From an uncultured Phocaeicola sp. (GTDB lineage Bacteria > Bacteroidota > Bacteroidia > Bacteroidales > Bacteroidaceae), in NCBI GenBank assembly GCA_944320845.1, contig CALUJA010000004.1, forward strand, positions 62,001 through 126,000: 64,000 bases of DNA, in the 5' to 3' direction. A program made the translations under genes and the position numbers. The notes under the pieces were generated by a model. That model worked only from the letters and a program-made list of their open reading frames with translations. It ran no database searches and was not told the DNA's origin. This document shows, piece by piece, positions 38,055 to 46,770 of this stretch (position 1 is its first letter; every line of letters begins with the position of its first letter).

Positions 38055-38846
38055 ATGAGAGTAATTATTGAACCCGACTATCAGGCCCTGTCAAACTGGG
38101 CCGCAAACTATGTTGCCGACAAAATCAACGCCGCCCAACCGACCGCGGAGAAACCTTTTGTGCTGGGACTTCCCACCGGCTCTTCACCGTTAGGCATGTA
38201 TAAGGCGCTCATCGAGCTGAACAAAAAAGGAGTCGTATCATTTCAAAATGTAGTGACCTTCAATATGGACGAGTACGTGGGACTGCCCGAATCGCATCCG
38301 GAGAGCTATCACTCATTCATGTTCAACAACTTCTTCAACCACATTGATATCCGTAAAGAAAACATTCATATCCTGAACGGAAATGCGGCCGACCTGCAAG
38401 CCGAATGCGAAAACTACGAGAAAGAAATCGAAAAGTTCGGAGGAATCGACCTGTTTTTAGGCGGAATCGGGCCGGACGGACATATCGCATTCAACGAACC
38501 GGGCTCTTCACTGGCTTCGCGCACCCGTGTCAAAACGCTGACCACCGATACCATCATCGCCAATTCACGCTTCTTCGACAATGATGTAAACAAGGTTCCA
38601 AAGACTGCGCTTACCGTAGGCGTGGCTACCGTACTGGCCGCACGCGAAGTGCTCATCATCTGCAACGGACACAACAAGGCACGCGCACTGCAGCATGCCA
38701 TCGAAGGGGGAATTACCCAAATGTGGACCATCAGCGCCTTGCAGATGCACCGCCACGGCATCATTGTCTGCGACGAGGCTGCCACCGACGAACTGAAGGT
38801 AAGCACCTACAAATATTTTAAAGACATCGAGAAAAACAACCTCTGA
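38055..38846 (+). CDS. nagB: Glucosamine-6-phosphate deaminase
   Basis: Converts glucosamine-6-phosphate to fructose-6-phosphate and ammonia in the cytoplasm. The 263-residue protein aligns without gaps to E. coli NagB at the active site: Asp72 (NMDEYVGL), Asp141, His143 and Glu148 ([16 protein letters not shown]). The phosphate loop [12 protein letters not shown] is intact. It is transcribed divergently from the ROK repressor. The next gene, 55 bases downstream, is a NagB-like fusion protein. Confidence 0.96.
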   Translation: MRVIIEPDYQALSNWAANYVADKINAAQPTAEKPFVLGLPTGSSPLGMYKALIELNKKGVVSFQNVVTFNMDEYVGLPESHPESYHSFMFNNFFNHIDIRKENIHILNGNAADLQAECENYEKEIEKFGGIDLFLGGIGPDGHIAFNEPGSSLASRTRVKTLTTDTIIANSRFFDNDVNKVPKTALTVGVATVLAAREVLIICNGHNKARALQHAIEGGITQMWTISALQMHRHGIIVCDEAATDELKVSTYKYFKDIEKNNL

Positions 38847-38901
38847 TGCCGGAAGACTGTTTTTTCAAAAGACTATACGACTACTTTAACCTTACACAAT
38901 T

Positions 38902-40887
38902 ATGAGAACGAACCTCAGTTCACAAATTTCATTAAACCGTGTGTCTCCACGCTACTATAAAGTAGACAGTGCGGTTGAGCGTTCCGTATTGACCCGCCTC
39001 GAAAAGATACAGACCAATATCTTCGAAACGATGGAAGAAGGTACCCAACAGATTGCCGATGAAATCATTTCGAGAATAAAAGACAAGCAGCGCGAAGGAA
39101 AGTTCTGCACAATCGCCATCGGCACGGGAGCATCACTGCGTCCTCTGTTCAGCGAACTAATCCGCCGCCACAAGGAAGACGGAGTAAGCTTCAGGAATGT
39201 GGTCATCTTCAACCTTTATGAATACTATCCGCTCACCGAAGGAGCAGGAAGCAGCTTTGCCCATCTCACCAAACTGTTCCTTTCACACGTGGACATCGAC
39301 CGTCAGAATGTATTTACCATGGACGGAAGCATCCCGCAAGACGCCATCATCGACCACTGCCGCCTGTATGAGCAGCGAATCCAGACCTATGGAGGCATCG
39401 ACATCGCCGTAATGGGCATCGGCCGTGAAGGAAACATCGGCATGAACGAACCGGGTTCACAGGCAAGCTCCACCACACGCCTGATACTGACCAGCGCCAC
39501 TTCGCGTGCCGAATCGGCACGAAACATCGGAGTGGACAACCTTCCTCCCTGTTCCATTACCATGGGAATCCATACCATCCTCGGCTCACGCAAGGTTTAC
39601 GTGCTGGCATGGGGAGAAGACAAGGCCGACACCATCAAGAATGCGGTGGAAGACAAAGTTTCAGACACCCTGCCTGCTTCTTACCTGCAGCTGCACACCA
39701 ACGCTACCGTATGCATCGACCTGGCTGCCGCCGCTCACCTAACCCGCATCCAGCGTCCGTGGCTCGTCACCAACTGTGAATGGAACGACAAGCTGATACG
39801 AAGCGCCATCGCCTGGCTGTGCAGCGTGCTGAACAAGCCGATACTGAAACTGACCAATAAGGACTACAACGAAAACGGCCTGAGCGAACTGCTGGCTCTC
39901 TATGGCTCGGCATACAATGTAAATATAAAGGTGTTCAACGACCTGCAACATACCATCACCGGATGGCCGGGCGGGAAACCGAATGCCGACGACACCTACC
40001 GTCCCGAACGTGCCAAACCGTTCCCGAAACGGGTCATCGTATTTTCTCCGCACCCGGATGACGACGTTATCTCAATGGGAGGAACCATCCGCCGCCTTGT
40101 GCAGCAAGGGCACGAAGTGCACATCGCTTACGAAACCTCCGGCAATATTGCCGTAGGCGATGAAGAAGTGGTACGTTTCATGCACTTCATCAATGGCTTC
40201 AACCAGCTGTTCGAAGACGGACAAGACAAGACTATCAGCGGCAAGTATGCTGAAATCAAGCAGTTCTTCCTGAACAAAAAGGAAGGCGACATCGATACGC
40301 GCGACATCCTTACCATCAAGGGACTTATCCGCCGCGGCGAAGCACGCACGGCATGCACGTACAACAAGATTCCGCTCAGCCGCTGCCACTTCCTTGACCT
40401 GCCGTTCTACGAAACGGGCAAGATAGAAAAAAATCCCATCAGCGAGGCGGATGTAGCCATCGTGCAGAATCTGCTGCGTGAGGTGAAGCCTCATCAGATT
40501 TATGTGGCCGGAGACCTGGCCGACCCCCACGGCACGCACCGCGTTTGTACGGATGCCGTATTTGCCGCCATCGATGAAGAAAAGAACGCCGGAGCCGAAT
40601 GGCTGAACGACTGCCGCATCTGGATGTACCGCGGAGCATGGGCGGAATGGGAAATCGAGAATATCGAAATGGCTGTCCCCCTGAGCCCGGAAGAGCTGCG
40701 CGCCAAACGAAACTCCATTCTGAAGCATCAGTCGCAGATGGAGAGTGCTCCGTTCTTAGGCAATGACGAACGACTCTTCTGGCAGCGCAGTGAAGACCGT
40801 AACCGCGGAACGGCATCCCTGTATGACCATCTGGGACTGGCCTGCTACGAGGCTATGGAGGCTTTCGTGGAATACAAGCCTATCTGA
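38902..40887 (+). CDS. Fusion of degenerate NagB-like domain and LmbE/PIG-L deacetylase
   Basis: A 661-residue cytoplasmic protein with two domains. Residues about 20-285 form a NagB-like fold, but the catalytic Asp72 of NagB is Tyr106 (NLYEYYPL), Asp141 is Glu176 and His143 is Asn178 (GIGREGNIGMNEPGS); only the Glu148 equivalent (Glu183) remains. This domain is therefore unlikely to deaminate and may bind amino-sugar phosphates. Residues from about 375 form an LmbE/PIG-L zinc deacetylase domain (HPDDD at 384-388, plus DLADPHGTHRVCTDAV), which could remove N-acetyl groups. Such fusions are common in Bacteroidetes and are usually annotated simply as NagB. Confidence 0.88.
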   Translation: MRTNLSSQISLNRVSPRYYKVDSAVERSVLTRLEKIQTNIFETMEEGTQQIADEIISRIKDKQREGKFCTIAIGTGASLRPLFSELIRRHKEDGVSFRNVVIFNLYEYYPLTEGAGSSFAHLTKLFLSHVDIDRQNVFTMDGSIPQDAIIDHCRLYEQRIQTYGGIDIAVMGIGREGNIGMNEPGSQASSTTRLILTSATSRAESARNIGVDNLPPCSITMGIHTILGSRKVYVLAWGEDKADTIKNAVEDKVSDTLPASYLQLHTNATVCIDLAAAAHLTRIQRPWLVTNCEWNDKLIRSAIAWLCSVLNKPILKLTNKDYNENGLSELLALYGSAYNVNIKVFNDLQHTITGWPGGKPNADDTYRPERAKPFPKRVIVFSPHPDDDVISMGGTIRRLVQQGHEVHIAYETSGNIAVGDEEVVRFMHFINGFNQLFEDGQDKTISGKYAEIKQFFLNKKEGDIDTRDILTIKGLIRRGEARTACTYNKIPLSRCHFLDLPFYETGKIEKNPISEADVAIVQNLLREVKPHQIYVAGDLADPHGTHRVCTDAVFAAIDEEKNAGAEWLNDCRIWMYRGAWAEWEIENIEMAVPLSPEELRAKRNSILKHQSQMESAPFLGNDERLFWQRSEDRNRGTASLYDHLGLACYEAMEAFVEYKPI

Positions 40888-40901
40888 CGCATCTGCCATA
40901 C

Positions 40902-40945
40902 ATACGGCCAGGCCTGACCGGCATGCCGACCGGGCTTGGCCGTAT
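40902..40945 (+). repeat. Hairpin in the nagB operon
   Basis: ATACGGCCA (40902-40910) pairs with TGGCCGTAT (40937-40945), and an inner GC-rich region (CCGGCATGCCGACCGG) can fold further. No T-run follows, so it is more likely a processing or stabilising hairpin between the fusion gene and the transglutaminase gene than a terminator. Confidence 0.5.
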
Positions 40946-41018
40946 CCATGCAAGAAACAACCTTAAACCCTATGGATATATCCTTATCAATCACAGTCAT
41001 TACACAACCCGATACGTT

Positions 41019-43649
41019 ATGATGAAACACCTTATTCACTTTGCAAGCCTGATTGTCACGCTTGCCTTTGTTTCCTGCTCGTCCGAACACTTCATAAAGG
41101 AAACGGACTACCGTGCCAAAGTGGAAGCCGACTTTGCAGCCAAGCAGGAAATCCTGAACAAAGGCAACCTGTTTGCCGTATTCAACCAAGACATGACGCA
41201 GACGGAACGCGAAGCCATGATGTTCCTTTATGCCTATATGACCCCCGGCGACATTGCCGACTACTCAGGAAACTTTTATTTGGAAAACGTACGCCTGGCC
41301 TTAGACACCCGGAAAAGCACAATTTGGGGCCAGACAATCCCCGACCTGATATTCCGCCACTTTGTCTTACCGGTACGGGTAAACAACGAGAACCTGGACA
41401 ACTCGCGCGAAGTGTTTGCCAAAGAGCTTTTTCCACGCGTGAAAGGCCTCAGCACCTACGATGCTGTGCTGGAAGTGAACCACTGGTGTCACGAAAAGGC
41501 AGTCTATACGCCGTCCGACAGCCGTACCAGCTCACCGCTTGCCACCGTAAAGACCGCTTACGGCCGATGCGGCGAAGAGTCTACCTTCCTGGTCGCCGCA
41601 CTCCGCTCGGTGGGTATCCCGGCACGGCAGGTATATACGCCCCGGTGGGCACATACGGACGACAACCACGCCTGGGTAGAAGCCTGGGTAGACGGGAAAT
41701 GGTATTTCCTTGGAGCCTGCGAACCGGAACCGGTGCTTAATCTGGGATGGTTCAATGCTCCGGCAAGCCGCGGAATGCTGATGCACACCAAAGTTTTCGG
41801 TGCCTACAACGGTCCGGAAGAGGTTATGAAACAGACGGCCAACTATACGGAAATCAACATTATCGACAATTACGGCCAGAGCGCACCGCTTGAAGTGCTC
41901 GTAAAGGACGACGGAAACCGGCCCGTTGCCGGAGCAAACGTAGAGTTCAAGCTGTACAACTATGCCGAGTTTTATACCGTATCGCGCAAGACAAGCGACG
42001 AAAACGGCCATACATCTCTTTCGGCCGGAATGGGAGACATGCTCATCTATGCATCCGCCAACGGAAAATTCGGTTTCCAAAAGGCGTCGTTCGGAAAAGA
42101 CAAGCAGGTGACCGTCGTTCTGGAGCATCAGGAGGGAGACATCTATGCACTGCCGTTCGACATTGTGCCGCCGGCTGAAAAGGCCAACCTGCCGAAAGTG
42201 ACGGAAGAACAGCGCGCCGAAAACACCCGCCGCATGAACGAAGAGGATTCCATCCGCAATGCCTATATCGGCACCTTCCCCACCCAGCAGCAGGCCGAAG
42301 AGTTTGCCCGCTCGCAAGGACTGGATGTGGAGCAGACTGCGGCATTCATCGTGAAATCAAGAGGGAACCACGCCGAAATCATGCAGTTTCTGAAAAACGC
42401 AACGGCCAAGGAGATGGGCAAACGTGCACTGGAACTGCTTTCCTACATCTCCGACAAGGATTTGCGCGACACACCGTGCGCCATCCTGGAAGACCATCTG
42501 TATAACACCGAGCCAAACGTTTGGGCCAAGACCGTGCTCTCTCCGCGTGTAGCCAGTGAAATGCTCACGCCGTACCGTTCCTATCTGCAGAAGAACATAT
42601 CCGCAGCACTGGCCCAACAGTTCCGCAACGACCCGCAGACACTGGTCAACTGGTGCAAAGACAGCCTCATCATCCGCGATGACCTGAACACGCTCTTCAC
42701 CGTCACCTCTCCCGAGGGCGTATGGCGGAGCCGTGTCACCGATTCGGGCTCGCGTGAAATCTTTTTCGTAGCGGCAGCCCGCAGTCTCGGCATACCCGCC
42801 CAGAAGGATGCCGTAACCGGAAATGTGTATTACTTTAAAGACGGCGAGACGGTGAAGGTGGATTTCGAGACGGCGACAGGACATCGCCCCACAGAAGGTA
42901 CGCTGAAAGCCATCTACAAGCCGATACCGCGCCTGAGCAATCCGAAGTATTACACGCACTTCACCCTTTCGAAATACGACGACGGCACGTTCCGCCTGAT
43001 GAACTATCCGGAAGACGCGACCTGGGAATCGCTGCTCAAGCAGGGAACCAAGATGGAAACCGGATACTACATGCTTACGACGGGCAGCCGCATGGCCAAC
43101 GGAAGCGTGCTGAGCAACGTGGCTTTCTTTACAGTCGAGGAGGAAAAGACCACAACCGTCGACCTCACGATGCGCGACAATGCGGAAGAAATCCGTGTCA
43201 TCGGCAACTTCGACTCTGAAGCCCTGTATTCTCCCGCCGGTGACGACGGTGAAGAAACCAGTGTATTGGCTACCACCGGCCGCGGATACTACATCATCGG
43301 CGTGCTGGGTGTAGGCCAAGAGCCGACAAACCATGCGCTGAAAGACATTGAAGTGAAGAAAGCCGACTTTGAGAAATGGGGACGCACCCTGCTGCTCCTG
43401 TTTACCGACCGGGATGCCTATGCGAAATTCAATCCCAAAGACTTCCCCAACCTGCCCTCTACCGTGAAGTTCGGCATCGACACCGACGGAAAAATCCGCC
43501 GCATGATAGCCGAAAACATGAAACTCAGTCACGGAGGACAGCTCCCGGTATTCATCATCGGCGATACCTTCAACCGCGTGGTGTTTGAATCGCACGGCTA
43601 CACCATCGGATTGGGCGAACAGATGATTCACATCATACACGGACTGTAA
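41019..43649 (+). CDS. Transglutaminase-domain lipoprotein
   Basis: An 876-residue predicted lipoprotein (start MMKHLIHFASLIVTLAFVSC with lipobox Cys). Its transglutaminase-like core has the catalytic Cys in YGRCGEESTFLVAALRSVGIPAR, the His in DDNHAWVEAWVDGKWY and an acid in LGACEPE. After the core come a carboxypeptidase-regulatory-like beta domain (residues about 290-370) and a long C-terminal region with a second partial repeat of the core pattern (VWRSRVTDSGSREIFFVAAARSLGIPAQ), lacking the Cys. Likely periplasmic, acting on peptides or peptidoglycan stems rather than cross-linking. The upstream ATG at 40923 is rejected because it removes the signal peptide. Confidence 0.82.
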   Translation: MMKHLIHFASLIVTLAFVSCSSEHFIKETDYRAKVEADFAAKQEILNKGNLFAVFNQDMTQTEREAMMFLYAYMTPGDIADYSGNFYLENVRLALDTRKSTIWGQTIPDLIFRHFVLPVRVNNENLDNSREVFAKELFPRVKGLSTYDAVLEVNHWCHEKAVYTPSDSRTSSPLATVKTAYGRCGEESTFLVAALRSVGIPARQVYTPRWAHTDDNHAWVEAWVDGKWYFLGACEPEPVLNLGWFNAPASRGMLMHTKVFGAYNGPEEVMKQTANYTEINIIDNYGQSAPLEVLVKDDGNRPVAGANVEFKLYNYAEFYTVSRKTSDENGHTSLSAGMGDMLIYASANGKFGFQKASFGKDKQVTVVLEHQEGDIYALPFDIVPPAEKANLPKVTEEQRAENTRRMNEEDSIRNAYIGTFPTQQQAEEFARSQGLDVEQTAAFIVKSRGNHAEIMQFLKNATAKEMGKRALELLSYISDKDLRDTPCAILEDHLYNTEPNVWAKTVLSPRVASEMLTPYRSYLQKNISAALAQQFRNDPQTLVNWCKDSLIIRDDLNTLFTVTSPEGVWRSRVTDSGSREIFFVAAARSLGIPAQKDAVTGNVYYFKDGETVKVDFETATGHRPTEGTLKAIYKPIPRLSNPKYYTHFTLSKYDDGTFRLMNYPEDATWESLLKQGTKMETGYYMLTTGSRMANGSVLSNVAFFTVEEEKTTTVDLTMRDNAEEIRVIGNFDSEALYSPAGDDGEETSVLATTGRGYYIIGVLGVGQEPTNHALKDIEVKKADFEKWGRTLLLLFTDRDAYAKFNPKDFPNLPSTVKFGIDTDGKIRRMIAENMKLSHGGQLPVFIIGDTFNRVVFESHGYTIGLGEQMIHIIHGL

Positions 43650-43668
43650 TTCATCACTCTTTATAGAA

Positions 43669-43714
43669 GCGGGACGGCAGCACAGACTTCTGATGCAGCC
43701 GTCCCGCACTTTTT
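43669..43714 (+). terminator. Rho-independent terminator after the nagB operon
   Basis: GCGGGACGGC (43669-43678) and GCCGTCCCGC (43698-43707) form a perfect 10-bp stem, followed by ACTTTTTT. Confidence 0.85.
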
Positions 43715-43783
43715 TCATGCAGTCCGAATCCGGATTTGCCCGCGGACGAAAAGCGTCTTTATCCCGCCAAAAAATCCTCCTCC

Positions 43784-45100
43784 CTACAGCACCGGCGTAA
43801 ACAGATGGGCAAACCATCCCACAAACCTTTTCCAGGGCGAACGTTTCCGGTATTCATCCCGCGTCATGACCGTGCTGTTCTGCTTGTCGGCCCGGAATAT
43901 GTCCCCCAGTTCGGCCGTAACAGGCAGGTCGAATATAAAGGCATTGATTTCATAGTCATAGCGCAAGCTGCGGCTGTTCAGGTTCGTACTGCCCACCGTA
44001 CAGAAGCGGTCGTCGACAATCATCACTTTAGAATGATGGAATCCCCCGTTGAACACATAGATATGAGCCCCTGCCTTCCGCAGTTTGTTGGCGAAATAAA
44101 ATCCGGCATCGGGAGTAAAAGGAATGTCCGACTTGCCGGGAATCATGATTTCCACCCTCACCCCCCGTTTGGCCGCCCGCTTGATGGCCTTCCGGATGCT
44201 CCGGGTGGGTGTAAAGTAAGGGTTGATAATCTGTACCCTGCGTTCGGCCGCATCCAAGGCGGCAATATACGCCTTCCGCATGATGTCCGGCGACACATGA
44301 GGTATGCGCTGCACGATGGCTACACGGTTTCCCGAATGCTCCGGCAGCCTTTCCAGCGAATCTTCACTGAAGGGGAAATATTCCTCTCCGCCAATCTCCT
44401 GATGCGCTTCCTGGTTCCAGGTACGCAGGAATGCCCTTTGAAGCTGCTCCACCGCCGGACCTTTGATGCATACATGCATATCCCGCCACGCCCCGATTTC
44501 CGGCAGTCCGTTGATATAATAGTCGGCAATGTTCATTCCGCCCGTATATCCCACCTTTCCGTCGATGACCACAATCTTCTGGTGATCCCGGCTGAACACA
44601 TGATTGAGGTACGGAAAACGTATCGGGTCGAACTTGATGATTTCGATTCCCCTTTCATTCAGCATTTTCAGATGCTCCTTCCGCAAAGGACGGTTGTTCG
44701 AAAGATTCCCGAAGTCGTCAAACATTGCCCTTATCTTCACTCCTTCCTTCGCTTTCTCGGCCAGAAGCGTGAAAAGTTCCTTGGCAATCGAGTCGCTCCG
44801 GAAATTAAAATACTCCAGATGAATATGACGCTTGGCTTTCCGTATCTCCTCAAACAGGCTGGCAAACTTCAGCCGCCCGCTGGGAAGCAGCTCCATCTCG
44901 TTATGCGCCGTTATGGAGATGTCGCGGCTCTCCAGAAAACGGGCGAAGACCGAATCGGCAGGCATCCATGCCTCCACCGAATCTTTGTCCGCACCGGAGA
45001 AAAGCAAGGTTTCAGCCTGCACGGGGAGACCCAGTCCTCCACACAAGATAAAGACCACAAGCAGAATATCTGTCCGAAACCGTTTTGTTTTCATTTTCAA
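43784..45100 (-). CDS. cls: Cardiolipin synthase-like phospholipase D protein
   Basis: A 438-residue protein with two phospholipase D active-site motifs: HQKIVVID (in FSRDHQKIVVIDGKVGYTGG) and HSKVMIVD (in HHSKVMIVDDRFCTVGSTNLN). This two-HKD layout is that of bacterial cardiolipin synthases, which join two phosphatidylglycerols. The N-terminus is a single hydrophobic segment or signal peptide (ILLVVFILCGGLGLPVQA) instead of the two membrane helices of E. coli ClsA, so a periplasmic PLD with another substrate is possible. ATG at 45094 is an alternative start. It has a good promoter. Confidence 0.85.
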   Translation of the reverse strand: MKMKTKRFRTDILLVVFILCGGLGLPVQAETLLFSGADKDSVEAWMPADSVFARFLESRDISITAHNEMELLPSGRLKFASLFEEIRKAKRHIHLEYFNFRSDSIAKELFTLLAEKAKEGVKIRAMFDDFGNLSNNRPLRKEHLKMLNERGIEIIKFDPIRFPYLNHVFSRDHQKIVVIDGKVGYTGGMNIADYYINGLPEIGAWRDMHVCIKGPAVEQLQRAFLRTWNQEAHQEIGGEEYFPFSEDSLERLPEHSGNRVAIVQRIPHVSPDIMRKAYIAALDAAERRVQIINPYFTPTRSIRKAIKRAAKRGVRVEIMIPGKSDIPFTPDAGFYFANKLRKAGAHIYVFNGGFHHSKVMIVDDRFCTVGSTNLNSRSLRYDYEINAFIFDLPVTAELGDIFRADKQNSTVMTRDEYRKRSPWKRFVGWFAHLFTPVL

Positions 45101-45116
45101 CCAACGCTAATCCCCG

Positions 45117-45148
45117 CAAAAATATGGAATATTTCATAAAGCGGCAAA
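45117..45148 (-). promoter_or_regulatory. Promoter of the cls gene
   Basis: On the minus strand TTTG (45148 to 45145), a 20-base spacer and TATTTTTG (45124 to 45117) match the Bacteroides consensus. The start should be near 45111, about 11 to 17 bases before the ATG. Confidence 0.65.
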
Positions 45149-45548
45149 AGCATAAACAAATTAAACGACAATTTCAGCAGAACATGCCATGCTTTTCCAC
45201 CCATACATCCGAACAGTCAAGCTGCAAGCCACGGCATTCCCATCCCACCCCCTCTGTAAACGAGTGTTAATATCTTTTTTAATTATTCTTGTATTACGGA
45301 CATATAAGTTATTTTATTAACTTTGCAGCGGAGTACGCCTTTCCATACGGCTGTGGGAACAGGTATCCTATACGGAAGTCTTGGAAAGACACGGCTTTAT
45401 CTTCGAAAAAACAACCAGATTCCGCGGCATAATACAAGCATTCGCGGGAAAAAGAAATATGCCCATAAATCTCACAGCCCGATTACAGTATCAAAAAAAA
45501 CATTTGTCCAAGACAAAAAACAGTTTGCATCTCTAACAAACAATCTTG
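45149..45548. other. Leader region of the polysaccharide locus
   Basis: A 400-base gap ahead of upxY, consistent with the long 5' leaders on which UpxY antiterminators act. It holds one -7 element (45318-45325) and about 220 bases of transcribed leader. Small inverted segments occur (CTTGTATTA at 45288-45296 with TAATACAAG at 45430-45438). The roughly 20-bp inverted repeats of invertible capsule promoters are not seen. No convincing gene. Confidence 0.5.
45318..45325 (+). promoter_or_regulatory. -7 promoter element of the polysaccharide locus
   Basis: TAACTTTG matches TAnnTTTG. A TTTG at the ideal distance is missing. The transcript would start near 45331, giving a leader of about 220 bases before upxY. 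Confidence 0.5.
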
Positions 45549-46106
45549 ATGCCAGAACAAAAAGAACCTAAAGACGATGGAAACGTATGGATGCCTCTAC
45601 AGACCATCTACAATAAAGAAATGCACGTAGCAGGCTTCCTTCAGCAAAAGAATATAGAACATTACATACCCATGACTTATGAACTCAAGGAAGAGAAGGC
45701 GGAACCGGACAAATGCCGGCGCGTTTTAGTCCCCGCCGTCCACAATCTGCTGTTCATCCGGTGCAAGTACGATGAAGCCTGGTGCCGGAACCTTGTCAAG
45801 GAGTCGCCTTTCCCCATCTATTTCCTGAAACGCGAGCGCGCAGGAAACGGATACTGCACGGTATCCGAACCTGAGATGCAGAACTTCATCCGCGCCACCA
45901 ACCCGGAAATACAGGGAACACGGTTCATCGAACCCGAAAAGCTGAAGGGGAAAAAAGGTATGCCCGTGCGCATCATCAAGCCCGGCCCGCTGTTTGGCGT
46001 CACCGGCCTTTTCGTGCGCTACGGAGGCAAGCACTACATCGCCATCCAGATGCCGCAAAGCACCACCCTGCTCAAGGTGAGCTACACATGGTGCGAGCAG
46101 GTATGA
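45549..46106 (+). CDS. upxY: UpxY-family transcription antiterminator (NusG-like)
   Basis: A NusG paralogue that travels with RNA polymerase from its own locus leader and prevents early termination across the long polysaccharide operon. The 185-residue protein has the N-terminal NGN-like domain (WMPLQTIYNKEMHVAGFLQQKNIEHYIP; VLVPAVHNLLFIRC) and a C-terminal KOW-like segment (GPLFGVTGLFVRYGGKHYIAIQ). ATG at 45549 is used; the codon before it is TTG. As first gene of the locus, followed by upxZ, it matches the order known from Bacteroides fragilis capsule loci. Confidence 0.9.
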   Translation: MPEQKEPKDDGNVWMPLQTIYNKEMHVAGFLQQKNIEHYIPMTYELKEEKAEPDKCRRVLVPAVHNLLFIRCKYDEAWCRNLVKESPFPIYFLKRERAGNGYCTVSEPEMQNFIRATNPEIQGTRFIEPEKLKGKKGMPVRIIKPGPLFGVTGLFVRYGGKHYIAIQMPQSTTLLKVSYTWCEQV

Positions 46107-46137
46107 AGTGTCAGAACCTTTCAATTTCATTTGCAGC

Positions 46138-46755
46138 ATGTCATACATCGACGCAACCCTCGTAGAATTTGAGCGGAAAGACATTGAAAATGTGCCGACA
46201 GAACTGCTGTTGCGGCAGAAGGCCAAGCTAAGTTCGTTTTACTACGAGCTTTACGACTCTTATCTGCGGGGAGGAAAATACATCGTGCGCTACATGTTCT
46301 ACACGCTGAAGGCGGCCCGGCGGTTCACCGCCGGACAGTTGCGCAAGCAGTTCGCGGCCCTGAGTCCGCAGATAGGAACCGTCATGCCCGAAGAACAGGG
46401 CCCCGCCGCCGAAGAAGCTGCCGGAAAAGAAATCATACTCTATACTTACGGAGCTGCCGACGAGGAAAAGCTTTGTGCCTATCTCAGAAAAAACCGTCTC
46501 GCCGCTCCCTCCGTCCGCTTTGCCGAAAGCGAAACAAGCCCGCAACTGGAGGAGCTGAAGAAAGCCACCTTTTACACCTTCCGGAAGGATGCTTTCCTGC
46601 TGCTTTCCCACGACAGCCGCCTGCTGGAGAATCCGCTGTTCTACACCGTTTTGGAGGAATATCAGATTCCGCTGCGCAGTGTGGACTTCCCGTGGCTCTG
46701 CCGCAAAAACCTCCGGCTGATGCAGGCCATGACCCTTTATCGGATGGTAAAATAA
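46138..46755 (+). CDS. upxZ: UpxZ-family inhibitor of heterologous UpxY
   Basis: Second gene of Bacteroides capsule loci; UpxZ proteins block UpxY proteins of other loci so that one polysaccharide is made at a time. The 205-residue product has the family-like segments KAKLSSFYYELYDSYLRGGKYIVRYMFYTLKAARRF and a C-terminal LLENPLFYTVLEEYQIPLRSVDF. The ATG at 46138 (MSYIDATLVEFE) is chosen; a GTG at 46108, two bases after the upxY stop, is open too. Assignment rests on position plus a remembered family pattern, so it is less certain than upxY. Fifteen bases separate it from ugd. Confidence 0.72.
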   Translation: MSYIDATLVEFERKDIENVPTELLLRQKAKLSSFYYELYDSYLRGGKYIVRYMFYTLKAARRFTAGQLRKQFAALSPQIGTVMPEEQGPAAEEAAGKEIILYTYGAADEEKLCAYLRKNRLAAPSVRFAESETSPQLEELKKATFYTFRKDAFLLLSHDSRLLENPLFYTVLEEYQIPLRSVDFPWLCRKNLRLMQAMTLYRMVK

Positions 46756-46770
46756 CTTAATGAACGAAAC

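Noticed and set aside
42357-45139. Long frames opposite the transglutaminase and cls genes (486 and 467 codons)
   Set aside because: Antisense to genes with complete catalytic motifs; no family features.
45288-45438. Invertible promoter flanked by CTTGTATTA/TAATACAAG
   Set aside because: Only nine matching bases in AT-rich DNA, which is expected by chance in 450 bases; known invertible capsule promoters have much longer repeats.
45323-45571. 82-codon frame overlapping the upxY start
   Set aside because: No motif, overlaps the leader and the first codons of upxY, and has a Lys/His/Thr-rich composition typical of non-coding frames.
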